The position numbers and the translations under genes are program-made. Shown here one piece after another: positions 19,073-28,147 of a stretch of DNA of 51,316 nt. The notes below the pieces were generated by a model. The model saw only the letters and a program-made list of their open reading frames with translations, had not been told where the DNA came from and did not search any database. The DNA lies in the NCBI GenBank assembly GCA_019217005.1, contig JAHBNG010000110.1, positions 1-51,316 on the forward strand. Direction: 5' to 3'. Source of the stretch: Chloroflexi bacterium TSY (GTDB taxonomy: Bacteria; Chloroflexota; Anaerolineae; Caldilineales; Caldilineaceae). How positions within the stretch are numbered: the stretch's first letter is position 1; every line of letters starts with the position of its first letter.

Positions 19073-21951
19073 ATGCCTTATTTCCCTCTCTACCCTCAAT
19101 TCACGAACCGCTCGATACGCTTTCGATTTTTTCTCTTTGGCTTTTCCGGTCTCTTACTCGGTCTAATCTCTTTGGGGGCCGTTCGGTTGCCTTTATCAGC
19201 CAACGCAACACCAGCTGACTCCCTGATGCCACCCAATCAACAAGCTGCACATGTAGCGATCAAGATCAGCGTATCCAAGAGCGGCATTCAGGTCATCTCC
19301 GGCCAGATGCTGGCAGACGTTGGATTTGACCTTGCCACACTAAACCCCGGGATGCTGCAACTCTTCTACTTTGGACAGGAGACAGCACTTTCCGTCAATG
19401 ATGACAATCAAAATGGTCGGCTCGATGCTGATGAAGAAATGCGCTTTTACGCCCAAACCCCTGGCGACCGCTGGAACAAGGAGGACGTCTACTGGCTCTC
19501 GATTGGTGATAGTCCAGGTAAACGTATGTCAATACGTTCGACGTTGCCACAAAACGCCCCGCTTCGAACGACAGCGTTTGAGCATGGCATCTGGCAAGAT
19601 TATCAGATTTATAAATCTCAGATGCCCGGCATCGACGATGATCACTGGTATTCTCAATGCTTGCCAAGGGCTGAAGACAACTTTCCGGTCAAAATTATTC
19701 AAACCCATACCATCACGTTCAACAACATTCTGCCCCTGGCAACTGATAGTCCTCTCACTTCTGTTTTTACTCTCACTGGTGCGGGCGCGTACGGTCGAAG
19801 CCACGAGTTAGAAATCAATGTGGGCGGGTATCGCCAGACCCACAGATGGAACAGCTACAGTTTCTACGAGAGTTGGCAGTTTGAAACTTCAACCCAGTCT
19901 CATGCACAACAGATCTCACTAACGCTCCTTTCAAGTAATACACCCAACTCGGTTTGTCTGGACAAAGTTCAGTGGCAGCAACCGGTGCTGCTGGACTTTG
20001 GCAGTATGGGTGCCGCATTTTCTGGGGTGGCAGGCATCTGGCAGTATCAATTGTCCAATACCCCAGAAGTACGCACCCTTTATGATGTAACGAATCCTTT
20101 ATCACCCATCATCTTGCCGATTCCAACAGGAGCAAACTTTTCCTTCGAAGATGGTCCTGATGCACACGATTATCTATTGGCGGGACCTGGCACTGAACAT
20201 GTCCCCACTCTTGAGTCCCATACCCCCGTTCACTTTCCTGAGGACACCGGGGCGGATGCAGTCTACATTGCGCCAGCCCATTTTATAGATGAATTGATGC
20301 CTTTGGTTGCATTACGCCAATCTCAAGGTTACACGGTCAAGGTGGTGGATGTCGCTGATATCTACAACGCGTGGAGCTACGGCGCCGTCTCACCAGATGC
20401 GATTCGTAATTTCCTTCGTTTCGCCAAAAAGAGGTGGAATCCGGGGCTGATTGCCGCGACGCTCGTGGGTGATAGCACGACAGATCCGCATAATTATCTT
20501 GGTCAACTCGATGGTCACTTCAACCGCAACATTATTCCACCCTATTTAGCCTTTGTTGACCCTTGGATAGGTGAGACAGCGTGCCAAAACTGCTATGCCC
20601 AATTGGACGGTGACGATCCTCTATTGGATGAAAAATTTCTGATTGACATCTGGATAGGACGTCTCTCTGTCCAGACCGAAGCGCAATTGAGAGATGTGGT
20701 CGATAAGATCGTGCGCTACGAGACGGCCGCGGATGAGGATGCAGAGTGGCGCAACACAGCCGTTTTTATCGCCGACGACTACATTCGTTCAAATGGCACG
20801 GTTGAAACTGTCGGTGATTTTGCCGCCGCATCTGATGAAATCATCAATGACTGGATGTCAGCCTCGGTTCGCGTAAAGCGCATGTATTACGATCCACGAC
20901 CGGGTGGCGTGATCGAGCCCTGGCGTGAACCGGACCCCGTTCTGGCTCGCACGAAGACGTTCGACTTACTCTCGGCAGGTGCAGGGCTGGTGACCATGAC
21001 GGGACACGCGAATCATTTCCAATTCGCCGTAACCGAGTTCGAACTGCCAAAAGGTTGGCTCTTGGGTTTCAATGATGTTCTAGACCTGACCAACAGAGAT
21101 CGGCTCTTCATCAGCTTACAAATGACGTCCCGCACGTCACAGTTCAGCTGGGTTTCAACGACAGGCACCACAATCGATGAGGTTTGTTGCGCCACGCCAA
21201 TGGTGGGGCTGTGGCCGTTTGGGGCGGGTTTAGCCGTCATGCACGGACAGGATGCATTGCAGAAGGGATTTCATGAGACACTTTGGCCACCCATACGGCC
21301 AGACTTGGAGAGCTTACTCAGGCTGGTTACTTCTCCCTATTTAGTACACAAGGCTGTTGTCAAAGTCTACGGTATAGCTATCTGCTGCTGGGGGATCCGC
21401 TGACGACCGTTCGCGTTGGGGGAACAGCACCCGAACCAACTGCAACACCGACACCCAACTCGCCAAACCCAGGCACAGTTGTCATTCCACCTGTTGCGCC
21501 GACGGCTGTGCAGGTGTCCCCTGAGCAAAGTGAAACGATCACCACAACAGCCGGGGAAGATGAAGTGCGCGTGGAGATTCCCGCCGGTGCCGTAGCCGAA
21601 ACGACGACAATTGTCGTGCAATCGATCACGAATCTCCCTCCAATCTCAGAAACGTTGAGCCTCGCCGGGCCAGTGCTGATCATTGCATCACCAAACGATC
21701 AGTCTGATTCCGCGGAGTTATTGAAACCGATAGAGGTTACAATTGGCTATGATGAGGTGAACGGACAAAGTGAGCCAGAGAGGGGGTTAGCGATTTACTA
21801 CTGGGATCCAGCGCAGAGTCAATGGCATCAACTGCCCACCACAAACAATGTCCAACAGCGAACCTTACACGCCGAGCTTCGGCAGTTTGGGACGGTTGGG
21901 GTATTTGACTCCTCTCAGAAATCAGTATTTTTACCATTGTTTATACGCTAA
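19073..21951 (+). pseudogene. Gingipain-like C25 peptidase, frameshifted near the 3' end
   Basis: An N-terminal membrane/signal segment (FFLFGFSGLLLGLISLGAV) is followed by a propeptide-like beta region and a C25 catalytic region from about residue 410: VYIAPAHFIDELMPLVALRQ, QGYTVKVVDVADIYNAWSYG, ATLVGDSTTDPHNYLG, and the catalytic-His motif TGHANHF near 642. Where C25 enzymes have Cys in an SMTC-like motif this protein reads LQMTSRTSQF, so the nucleophile appears to be Ser. Homology then switches frames: -1 near 21183, +1 near 21221, and -1 near 21285. After the last shift it continues TARLGELTQAGYFSLF, YLLLGDPLT, a Pro/Thr linker and a C-terminal beta domain ending at 21951. Either the gene is dying or these are indel errors. 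Confidence 0.75.
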
Positions 21952-22168
21952 AGATTTTCTAGACACTCGAGTCGCTGGTTGGTCACTTCTCTGAGGTGAC
22001 GGATCGCAAGTCCTCTGGATCTTCACTTGAAAGAGAGCGTTCTCTAGATGCCCGTTGTATGGTCCGCTGGCTGTGTGACCCCTCCGTGTTCGAGGACATT
22101 GTTGCCGCCTCAGGCCGAAGGGACACGGTGTCTTCAAGCAGCAGGGATCACGCGGTGTCCGAACTATT

Positions 22169-22320
22169 CACCTGTGTATTGTTCTATGACATCGACACCT
22201 CTAGAAATCGGCTACATCGCGACCACTCGCAGACGCTGATACGGGAGAGATGTAGGCCAAACGGGGGTCGCGAATGAACCGAACAGCTCAGGTGTCGATC
22301 TCATAAAATAGTACACCTGT
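22169..22320. repeat. 152-bp imperfect inverted-repeat element
   Basis: The arms 22169-22200 and about 22290-22320 share ATCGACACCT/AGGTGTCGAT plus a longer imperfect match, with an inner TCGCGACC/GGTCGCGA pair. It is followed by GTCCCGCCGGAGACGGGACC, a hairpin motif with a relative near 42462. The interval 21952-22353 has no recognised gene. Confidence 0.45.
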
Positions 22321-22353
22321 CCCGCCGGAGACGGGACCTACGAATAGTAGGCT

Positions 22354-22568
22354 CAGTAGATCCAAATTTGGCGTTTTTGGCTATTTTCAGTCGAGATTGC
22401 AGGGATTTTGGAGTCATTTATTCAGATTTCGGTTACAGAAAACAACCTATTTCATATCTGAAAATCGCCCAAATCTAACGCAAAAACTAGATATCGACCG
22501 GCAAATTTGTATTTATGTCAACTGTTTAGCCAGAATTCTCTCTCAAAACCTGAAATTTGGATCTACTG
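22354..22568 (+). mobile_element. MITE-A copy 4 (215 bp)
   Basis: It has a perfect 16-bp TIR with target duplications AGGCT at 22349-22353 and 22569-22573. The restored target AGTAGGCTACT is itself a palindrome. It is intergenic, 172 bases before the zinc-ribbon gene. Confidence 0.9.
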
Positions 22569-22740
22569 AGGCTACTAACTTGGTTGAGCGTGCAACATGA
22601 ATTATGTCGCATGTCCATAGATTGACTTTGCAAGTCTAGCAATGATACACTTGCGCTACAAACATATCGTCTAGCGGACGAAATTGCGCAAGCATACGAT
22701 CTGATGAACGTTCGTATGAAATAGAGCAGGGAGATCTAGA

Positions 22741-23151
22741 ATGAGCACTGTCTATCGAATTTGTCCCGAGTGTGGAGAACAGGGTGAAATGGACACCCGT
22801 CACTGTGGGGCCTGTGGTTATGATATGGAAGCGGGCCTACCTGCGCCAAAGAGCAATCTGCCCATCTCGTTTGGCAAAGCAGCTTTGCCCGTTTTAGCTG
22901 GTGCGGCAAGCTTGGCTATTCGTGCTGGGTGGAAATTGATCCAGTATCGTCTCCATCAAATGGAACAGGAACAGAATCGTCCGTCGACAATAAATTCTTC
23001 GACACAGCCTCAGCCTCACCAAGCACAGGACGAGCATCTGACACGCAAATCTCGACGTAAGATACATATCCGCTCATCGTGGAGCATTGGGAATTCAACT
23101 GGTCACTGGCAGCGAGGCTCCTCCGAGCACACAATTGAGTTCGACGATTAA
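22741..23151 (+). CDS. Small zinc-ribbon membrane protein
   Basis: This is a 136-residue protein. The N-terminus RICPECGEQGEMDTRHCGAC has two CxxC knuckles of a zinc ribbon (Cys8/11 and Cys22/25). A weakly hydrophobic segment ALPVLAGAASLAIRAGW and a polar, basic tail follow. AGGGAGA lies shortly upstream of the ATG. No family is recognised beyond the zinc ribbon. Confidence 0.6.
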   Translation: MSTVYRICPECGEQGEMDTRHCGACGYDMEAGLPAPKSNLPISFGKAALPVLAGAASLAIRAGWKLIQYRLHQMEQEQNRPSTINSSTQPQPHQAQDEHLTRKSRRKIHIRSSWSIGNSTGHWQRGSSEHTIEFDD

Positions 23152-23156
23152 ACTTT

Positions 23157-23235
23157 GCTCATCAGCCGAAGGAGTGAATCAAAGTCGCCTGAACGATGGG
23201 ACACATGCTGGATTTCACTCTTTGCATCGATGAGC
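23157..23235 (+). terminator. Imperfect hairpin after the zinc-ribbon gene
   Basis: GCTCATC (23157-23163) pairs with GATGAGC (23229-23235), and an inner GAGTGAA pairs with TTCACTC. There is no T-run, so termination is uncertain. Confidence 0.35.
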
Positions 23236-23264
23236 CTGAAACTCTTTTGGGTACGTAAACGATT

Positions 23265-24062
23265 ATGAACCGTCGGCAACTGGCGTTTCTGGTTTTGGTG
23301 AATGCTGTTGTTAGTTTGGTCATCGCATTAGCTGTTGTTTGGGCAGTGGAAAGACGACGGCCAGCACCGGAAGAGCTATTGGTTCAGGTTTCGCAGCAGA
23401 TGCAGCCTCTGATTGCCACAACACCTCTACCTGGGGCTGTCGATAGACTACCAACGCCCGTAACGGAGGCGAACGATCCAAATAGCAATATAAACTCGAT
23501 TGTCAATCAGCCTCTTAGTCAACCAACTGCAGAAGGTACGACCTATATCGTTCAGGCAGGCGATATCCTGTCGTCAATCGCTGCCAAATACAATGTAACG
23601 CTCGATGCGATCATGGAGGCCAACAATCTAAGCAATCCGGATCGCATCTTTTCTGGTCAACAGCTTGTGATTCCAGGGGGGATTCCATCTGATTCAATCG
23701 AATCATCTGGCGAAGCAGGCAGCGGGCAATCCCAATCGTCACAGCAAGTGCAAGAAGGTGTTCAGATTGCAGCTATTGACAATGTGGGTGTTCTCGAAAG
23801 CGAGTCAGTTCTGATTGTCAATGAGAGTAACACTCCATTCAATCTACAAGGTTGGACGTTGGCAAGTGAGGGGAGTCCCGTGTATCAGTTTGGAAACTTA
23901 CCGATTTTTCCCGGTGGCAGCGTTCGCGTCCATAGCCAACCAGGGACAAACTCCAGTATCGACCTATATTGGGGACAGACGGCATCAATTTGGTCACCCA
24001 AGACAATCGTTCGGTTGGTTAACGCCGAAGGAAACTTGGTGCATAGTTATTTAGTTCCCTAA
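23265..24062 (+). CDS. LysM-domain protein with C-terminal lamin-tail-like domain
   Basis: This is a 265-residue protein anchored by an N-terminal helix (LVNAVVSLVIALAVVWAV). A LysM domain at about 92-137 has TTYIVQAGDILSSIAAKYNV and SGQQLVIP, a peptidoglycan/glycan-binding module. After a Ser/Gln linker, about 165-265 looks like a lamin-tail (LTD) fold: ESVLIVNESNTPFNLQGWTL and IWSPKTIVRLVN. It probably sits at the cell surface. Neighbours on both sides are also envelope-type proteins. Confidence 0.75.
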   Translation: MNRRQLAFLVLVNAVVSLVIALAVVWAVERRRPAPEELLVQVSQQMQPLIATTPLPGAVDRLPTPVTEANDPNSNINSIVNQPLSQPTAEGTTYIVQAGDILSSIAAKYNVTLDAIMEANNLSNPDRIFSGQQLVIPGGIPSDSIESSGEAGSGQSQSSQQVQEGVQIAAIDNVGVLESESVLIVNESNTPFNLQGWTLASEGSPVYQFGNLPIFPGGSVRVHSQPGTNSSIDLYWGQTASIWSPKTIVRLVNAEGNLVHSYLVP

Positions 24063-24306
24063 GGTTTGATTCAATCACTCATTGATAGATTTCTCTCGTT
24101 CCACTCAAAGTTTGTCCTTAGTATTTGAAGGAACAAGCCTTGGTTTACCCAAGAATGACATCGATGAGTAGGTTATACTGAGCACGACCATAAATTTAAA
24201 ATAAATTTGTCGTCTCCATCCGACGAAAAGTGCTCGAAGCTATTCTGAATTTATGAGCTCGTGCGGTATATTTGATTGTCATTACTTTTGGCGAGGATAT
24301 TGATTT

Positions 24307-24996
24307 ATGTCAGAGCAAAAACCAGCTCGGTCGCGCCGAGCTAGTACACGTCGTTCAAGCTCGCAACATTCTGGCTCACGCCAATCAGGTGTGTCTACTT
24401 CAGGTGCACGCCAATCAGGCAAGGGTCAAGAGGCAGCCAAAAGGCGTCGCTACTTTCGCTGGAAAAAGAATACAGACTCGAGTAGTGAGAAAAAATCCTC
24501 ATCTGAAAGCTCGAGTTCGTCGCGCCGCAATAATAATCCAGAATCGACGCGACAGAGCCGCAATAGCCGCGTTCGTCAGAAACGCCGCAGACGGCGAGAC
24601 CGTCGTCGCGAGCGAAGTTCAGCGCCCACTCTATCGGAACGCTCAATTCTTGATGACATCCAGAAAGAGTATAAACCGCCATCTTCCGTGTTTGTCTATA
24701 CACACGTTGTACGACCTAATTTCAGCAACGGTGGTTACGAGTTTCGATCCGATCACTTTAATAAGCCAAGCCGCACGATTGACGATTACAATATTGACCT
24801 ATCTGACATTGTCGGCACGATTTTAGAGCAGGATCCAGAGCGGCGTCCAAAACTGGAATGGAATTGGGGCTTGACGATGGACGAGACAGCGGATGAGGGA
24901 GGGGATTCTAGAATCGATCGGAAAGTGGATGAGCCATCTGGACGCGAAAAACCGATAGACAAACCAGATAAACCCCGTACAAACAACGTGGAGTGA
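24307..24996 (+). CDS. Arg/Ser-rich disordered protein, unknown function
   Basis: This is a 229-residue protein. Roughly the first 115 residues are almost entirely Arg, Ser, Lys, Gln and Asn, with runs such as SSESSSSSRR and RQKRRRRRDRRRERSS. Residues 120-190 are more ordinary (FVYTHVVRPNFSNGGYEF, then YNIDLSDIVGTILEQDP). The tail is acidic and Pro-rich. The plus-strand frame is favoured by the clean start and by the hairpin after its stop. The basic tail could bind nucleic acid or membranes; no family is recognised. Confidence 0.55.
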   Translation: MSEQKPARSRRASTRRSSSQHSGSRQSGVSTSGARQSGKGQEAAKRRRYFRWKKNTDSSSEKKSSSESSSSSRRNNNPESTRQSRNSRVRQKRRRRRDRRRERSSAPTLSERSILDDIQKEYKPPSSVFVYTHVVRPNFSNGGYEFRSDHFNKPSRTIDDYNIDLSDIVGTILEQDPERRPKLEWNWGLTMDETADEGGDSRIDRKVDEPSGREKPIDKPDKPRTNNVE

Positions 24997-25014
24997 GCGC
25001 ACCTTTCCTTTGGC

Positions 25015-25057
25015 AAGGCGTTCTCGCATGTGAGCGGACGGCATTCGAGAACGCCTT
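25015..25057 (+). terminator. Perfect 12-bp stem hairpin after the Arg/Ser-rich gene
   Basis: AAGGCGTTCTCG (25015-25026) and CGAGAACGCCTT (25046-25057) are exact complements, starting 18 bases after the stop at 24996. It is GC-rich and lacks a T-run; it is probably a terminator or transcript-end hairpin. Confidence 0.5.
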
Positions 25058-25074
25058 CTCCCATTGTACGACTT

Positions 25075-25536
25075 CTATGTGTTTTGTCGGTCGTGGCTGT
25101 GGGCTAAGTGACATGCTTCGTTGACTATCCAGTTGTAGCCTGAGCAGCGAGCGTTCGCTCATGATGCATCACTTACCGGACAGCCACTATGTGTTTTGTC
25201 GGTCGTGGCTGTGGGCTAAGTGACATGCTTCGTTGACTATCCAGTTGTAGCCTGAGCAGCGAGCGTTCGCTCATGATGCATCACTTACCGGACAGCCACT
25301 ATGTGTTTTGTCGGTCGTGGCTGTGGGTTAAGTGACATGCTTCGTTGACTATCCAGTTGTAGCCTGAGCAGCGAGCATTCGCTCATGATGCATCACTTAC
25401 CGGACAGCCACTATGTGTTTTGTCGGTCGTGGCTGTGGGCTAAGTGACATGCTTCGTTGACTATCCAGTTGTAGCCTGAGCAACGAGCGTTCGCTCATGA
25501 CGCATCACTTACCGGACAGCCACTATGTGTTTTGTC
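25075..25536 (+). repeat. Four tandem copies of a 112-bp hairpin-forming unit upstream of asnS
   Basis: Units start at 25075, 25187, 25299 and 25411, each CTATGTGTTTTGTCGGTCGT onward, and a 14-base partial fifth starts at 25523. The spacing is exactly 112 bp and only a few substitutions separate the units. Each unit contains facing arms GGCTGT...TAAGTGA and TCACTTA...ACAGCC, plus an inner GAGCG/CGCTC hairpin, so each could fold into one long stem. The partial fifth unit runs to 40 bases before the preferred GTG start of asnS. Confidence 0.85.
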
Positions 25537-25576
25537 TATTAGCGATATTGGTATAAGTATAGATGGGAGTAATATC

Positions 25577-26920
25577 GTGACCTCCATTGTGAGAATCGAA
25601 GATCTGAAGGAGCATGTGGGCGAGGTTGTTACCCTGCAGGGATGGCTTTATAATAAGACTGGCAAGGGGCGTTTGCAGTTTTTGCAGATGCGTGATGGAA
25701 GTGGCATCTGTCAGGCCGTGGTCTTCAAGAAGAATGTGAGCGAGAAGGATTTTGCGCAGGCCAAAGAGCTGACTCAGGAGAGTTGTCTCTCTGTGATGGG
25801 TGAAGTGCGAGCCGAAGAGCGTGCACCTGGGGTGCCAGGTGGATTTGAATTGGATGTCCAGTCATTGGAAGTATTTCAGATCGCGGATTCTTATCCTATC
25901 TCGCCCAAAGATCATGGGATCGACTTTTTGATGCAGAATCGCCATCTCTGGCTGCGGTCGAATCGCCAATGGGCCACGATGCGTCTTCGTGCCACTATTG
26001 TGCGTGCGATTCGAGAGTGGCTTGACAATCATGGCTTCCTCAATGTCGATACACCCGTCATTACACCATCGGCCGCGGAAGGCACCACAACGCTCTTTGA
26101 GATCGATTTTCATGGCGAGCCCGCATATCTTGCTCAAACCGGTCAACTCTATAACGAGGCCAATATCTTTGCATTTGGGAAGGTCTATTGCTTTGGGCCT
26201 ACATTTCGTGCAGAAAAGAGCAAAACCAGACGACATTTACAAGAATTTTGGATGGTTGAGCCCGAAATAGCTTTCTGTGATTTAGATCAATTGATGGAGA
26301 TCGAAGAGCAATTTGTCAGCTATATTGTGCAGTGCTGTTTGGAGGGGCATGCAGCAGAGCTTGAAATTCTTGAACGTGATCTCACATTGCTTAAAAATGT
26401 TCAGCCGCCATTTCCTCGTATTCACTATGATGATGCGGTTCAGATGATTAATGCGGCTGCAGAAGCGGGAGAGCTGGTGCCTGGCTATTCAGACGCAGTT
26501 CCTCCAATTGAGTGGGGTAGCGACTTTGGCAGTCCCCACGAAACCTATCTTGCTGCCCAATTTGAGAAACCTGTCTTTGTTCACCATTATCCAACGGCGG
26601 TTAAAGCCTTTTATATGGAACCAGATCCGGATCGCGGTGAAGTCTGTCGTAGCGTTGATCTGCTGGCACCGGAAGGGTATGGCGAAATTATTGGCGGCAG
26701 CGAACGCATGAGTGATCCAGACAAGCTGCTGGCTGCAATTCGAGCACATGAATTACCTGAGGATGCTTACGATTGGTACATCGATCTGCGCAAGTTTGGT
26801 TCAATTGTGCATAGTGGTTTTGGGCTTGGCGTCGAGCGAACGGTGGCTTGGATTTGTGGGTTAGATCATGTCCGCGAGACGATTCCCTTCCCGCACATGT
26901 TGGGTACGATGCGACCCTAA
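25577..26920 (+). CDS. asnS: Asparaginyl-tRNA synthetase
   Basis: This is a 447-residue class IIb aminoacyl-tRNA synthetase that charges tRNA-Asn in the cytoplasm. An N-terminal OB-fold anticodon-binding domain (VTLQGWLYNKTGKGRLQFLQ) is followed by the catalytic core with motif 2 FGPTFRAEKSKTRRHLQEFW and motif 3 FGLGVERTVAWICGLDHVRE. GTG 25577 is chosen because GGGAGT sits at 25564-25569 and the resulting start MTSIVRIEDL is family-typical. A longer frame from TTG 25532 would begin inside the tandem repeats. The stop TAA is directly followed by the ATG of the next gene. Confidence 0.93.
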   Translation: MTSIVRIEDLKEHVGEVVTLQGWLYNKTGKGRLQFLQMRDGSGICQAVVFKKNVSEKDFAQAKELTQESCLSVMGEVRAEERAPGVPGGFELDVQSLEVFQIADSYPISPKDHGIDFLMQNRHLWLRSNRQWATMRLRATIVRAIREWLDNHGFLNVDTPVITPSAAEGTTTLFEIDFHGEPAYLAQTGQLYNEANIFAFGKVYCFGPTFRAEKSKTRRHLQEFWMVEPEIAFCDLDQLMEIEEQFVSYIVQCCLEGHAAELEILERDLTLLKNVQPPFPRIHYDDAVQMINAAAEAGELVPGYSDAVPPIEWGSDFGSPHETYLAAQFEKPVFVHHYPTAVKAFYMEPDPDRGEVCRSVDLLAPEGYGEIIGGSERMSDPDKLLAAIRAHELPEDAYDWYIDLRKFGSIVHSGFGLGVERTVAWICGLDHVRETIPFPHMLGTMRP

Positions 26921-28009
26921 ATGGTCTTCCTTCTACTTCTTTTTTGCTCACTATTTTTAGCTTTGTTCCTCACACCGCTAGCCGGGGCGGTTGGTCGGCG
27001 GTTGGGGCTAGCAGATCGACCGGGCGGACGACGGCAACATCTTGGTGTCATTCCGCGAACCGGTGGGTTGGCGTTGTATGCTGCATTTGTTCTAACTGTG
27101 CTGTCGACGCTCGTTATTCCTTGGCTTTGGCCAGATTTAGCAAGCTGGTTTCCGCCTCGCAACGATCCCAATGAAATCATTCGTCTCGCAGGACTGCTCA
27201 TCGGTGCAACCTTCTGTGTCGTTTTTGGTTTCCTCGATGATTGGTATGATCTATCTAGTCGTGTGCAGTTTCTCGTGCATTTCGCCGCCAGTTTGATTGC
27301 TATAAACAGCCTCATCTTTATCAAACACGTCAATAACCCATTGGGAGAGGGATTTCTGGGCGGTGTTGATGGTCTACCTTGGTGGATCGTCATTCCTATC
27401 ACAATGTTTTGGTTTATGGGCATGATGAACACCATCAATTGGCTGGACGGACTCAGTGGTCTGGTCTCAGGTGTAACGGCAATCTTATGCATCATCCTTG
27501 CCGTTCACATGATATTTGTGATGCAGCCCCCACAGTTAAGCGTGGCAATGTTGCCGATTGCTTTGCTTGGTGCGGCTCTCGGCTTTTTGCTCTTTAACTT
27601 TGTCCCTGCCAGAATTTTTATGGGTAGCTCGGGTAGTTATTTTCTTGGCTTTACGATTGCGGCCTTGGGCATCATTGGTGGAGCACGACTTGCAACCGTC
27701 ATGCTTGTGCTGGGTCTGCCAGCGTTGGACGTGGCATGGCTGATTATTCAACGGCGGCGCAGAGGAGATTCTCCAGCACAAGATGGACGCGATCATCTCC
27801 ATTATCGTCTGATCGATCAGGGATTGAGCGAACGGACGATTGTTATTGGTTATTGGGGATTCTGTGCACTTTGGGGAACATTGACGTTAGTCTTAGATGA
27901 TCGAATCTACAAATTAATTGCCTTAACTGTTTTAACCATTCTAGCTTTCGCTGTTCTATTTTGGGCAAGCCACGAGCATAAACGATACTCTCCTCCTTCC
28001 TTCTCTTAA
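26921..28009 (+). CDS. WecA/MraY-like glycosyltransferase family 4 membrane protein
   Basis: This is a 362-residue protein with about 10-11 transmembrane helices. Family motifs are FGFLDDWYDL (the DD pair), MNTINWLDGLSGL (NxxNxxDG) and DGRDHLHYRLI, equivalent to the HxH loop. It would transfer a sugar-1-phosphate from a UDP-sugar to undecaprenyl phosphate for a surface glycan. An oddity is FMGSSGSYFLGF: the usual aspartate of the FMGDxGS motif appears to be Ser. The ATG abuts the asnS stop, so translation is probably coupled. Confidence 0.85.
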   Translation: MVFLLLLFCSLFLALFLTPLAGAVGRRLGLADRPGGRRQHLGVIPRTGGLALYAAFVLTVLSTLVIPWLWPDLASWFPPRNDPNEIIRLAGLLIGATFCVVFGFLDDWYDLSSRVQFLVHFAASLIAINSLIFIKHVNNPLGEGFLGGVDGLPWWIVIPITMFWFMGMMNTINWLDGLSGLVSGVTAILCIILAVHMIFVMQPPQLSVAMLPIALLGAALGFLLFNFVPARIFMGSSGSYFLGFTIAALGIIGGARLATVMLVLGLPALDVAWLIIQRRRRGDSPAQDGRDHLHYRLIDQGLSERTIVIGYWGFCALWGTLTLVLDDRIYKLIALTVLTILAFAVLFWASHEHKRYSPPSFS

Positions 28010-28147
28010 GACTTTTAATAATGTTGAAGAGGGCAACTGATCATCTTGAACCCTTTCAACACGATAACCTTTCAATTTTGCAACATCCACCGGTGTAAGG
28101 CGAAGCATCGCCGAGTCGTCGAATCATACCTTAAAAAAAGGAGCGAC

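Noticed and set aside
25075..25536. Tandem repeats as a CRISPR array
   Set aside because: Units are contiguous at an exact 112-bp period with no unique spacers, and no cas genes are near.
25532..25576. TTG 25532 as the asnS start
   Set aside because: It lies in the last partial tandem repeat and adds 15 atypical residues; GTG 25577 has a ribosome site and a family-typical N-terminus.
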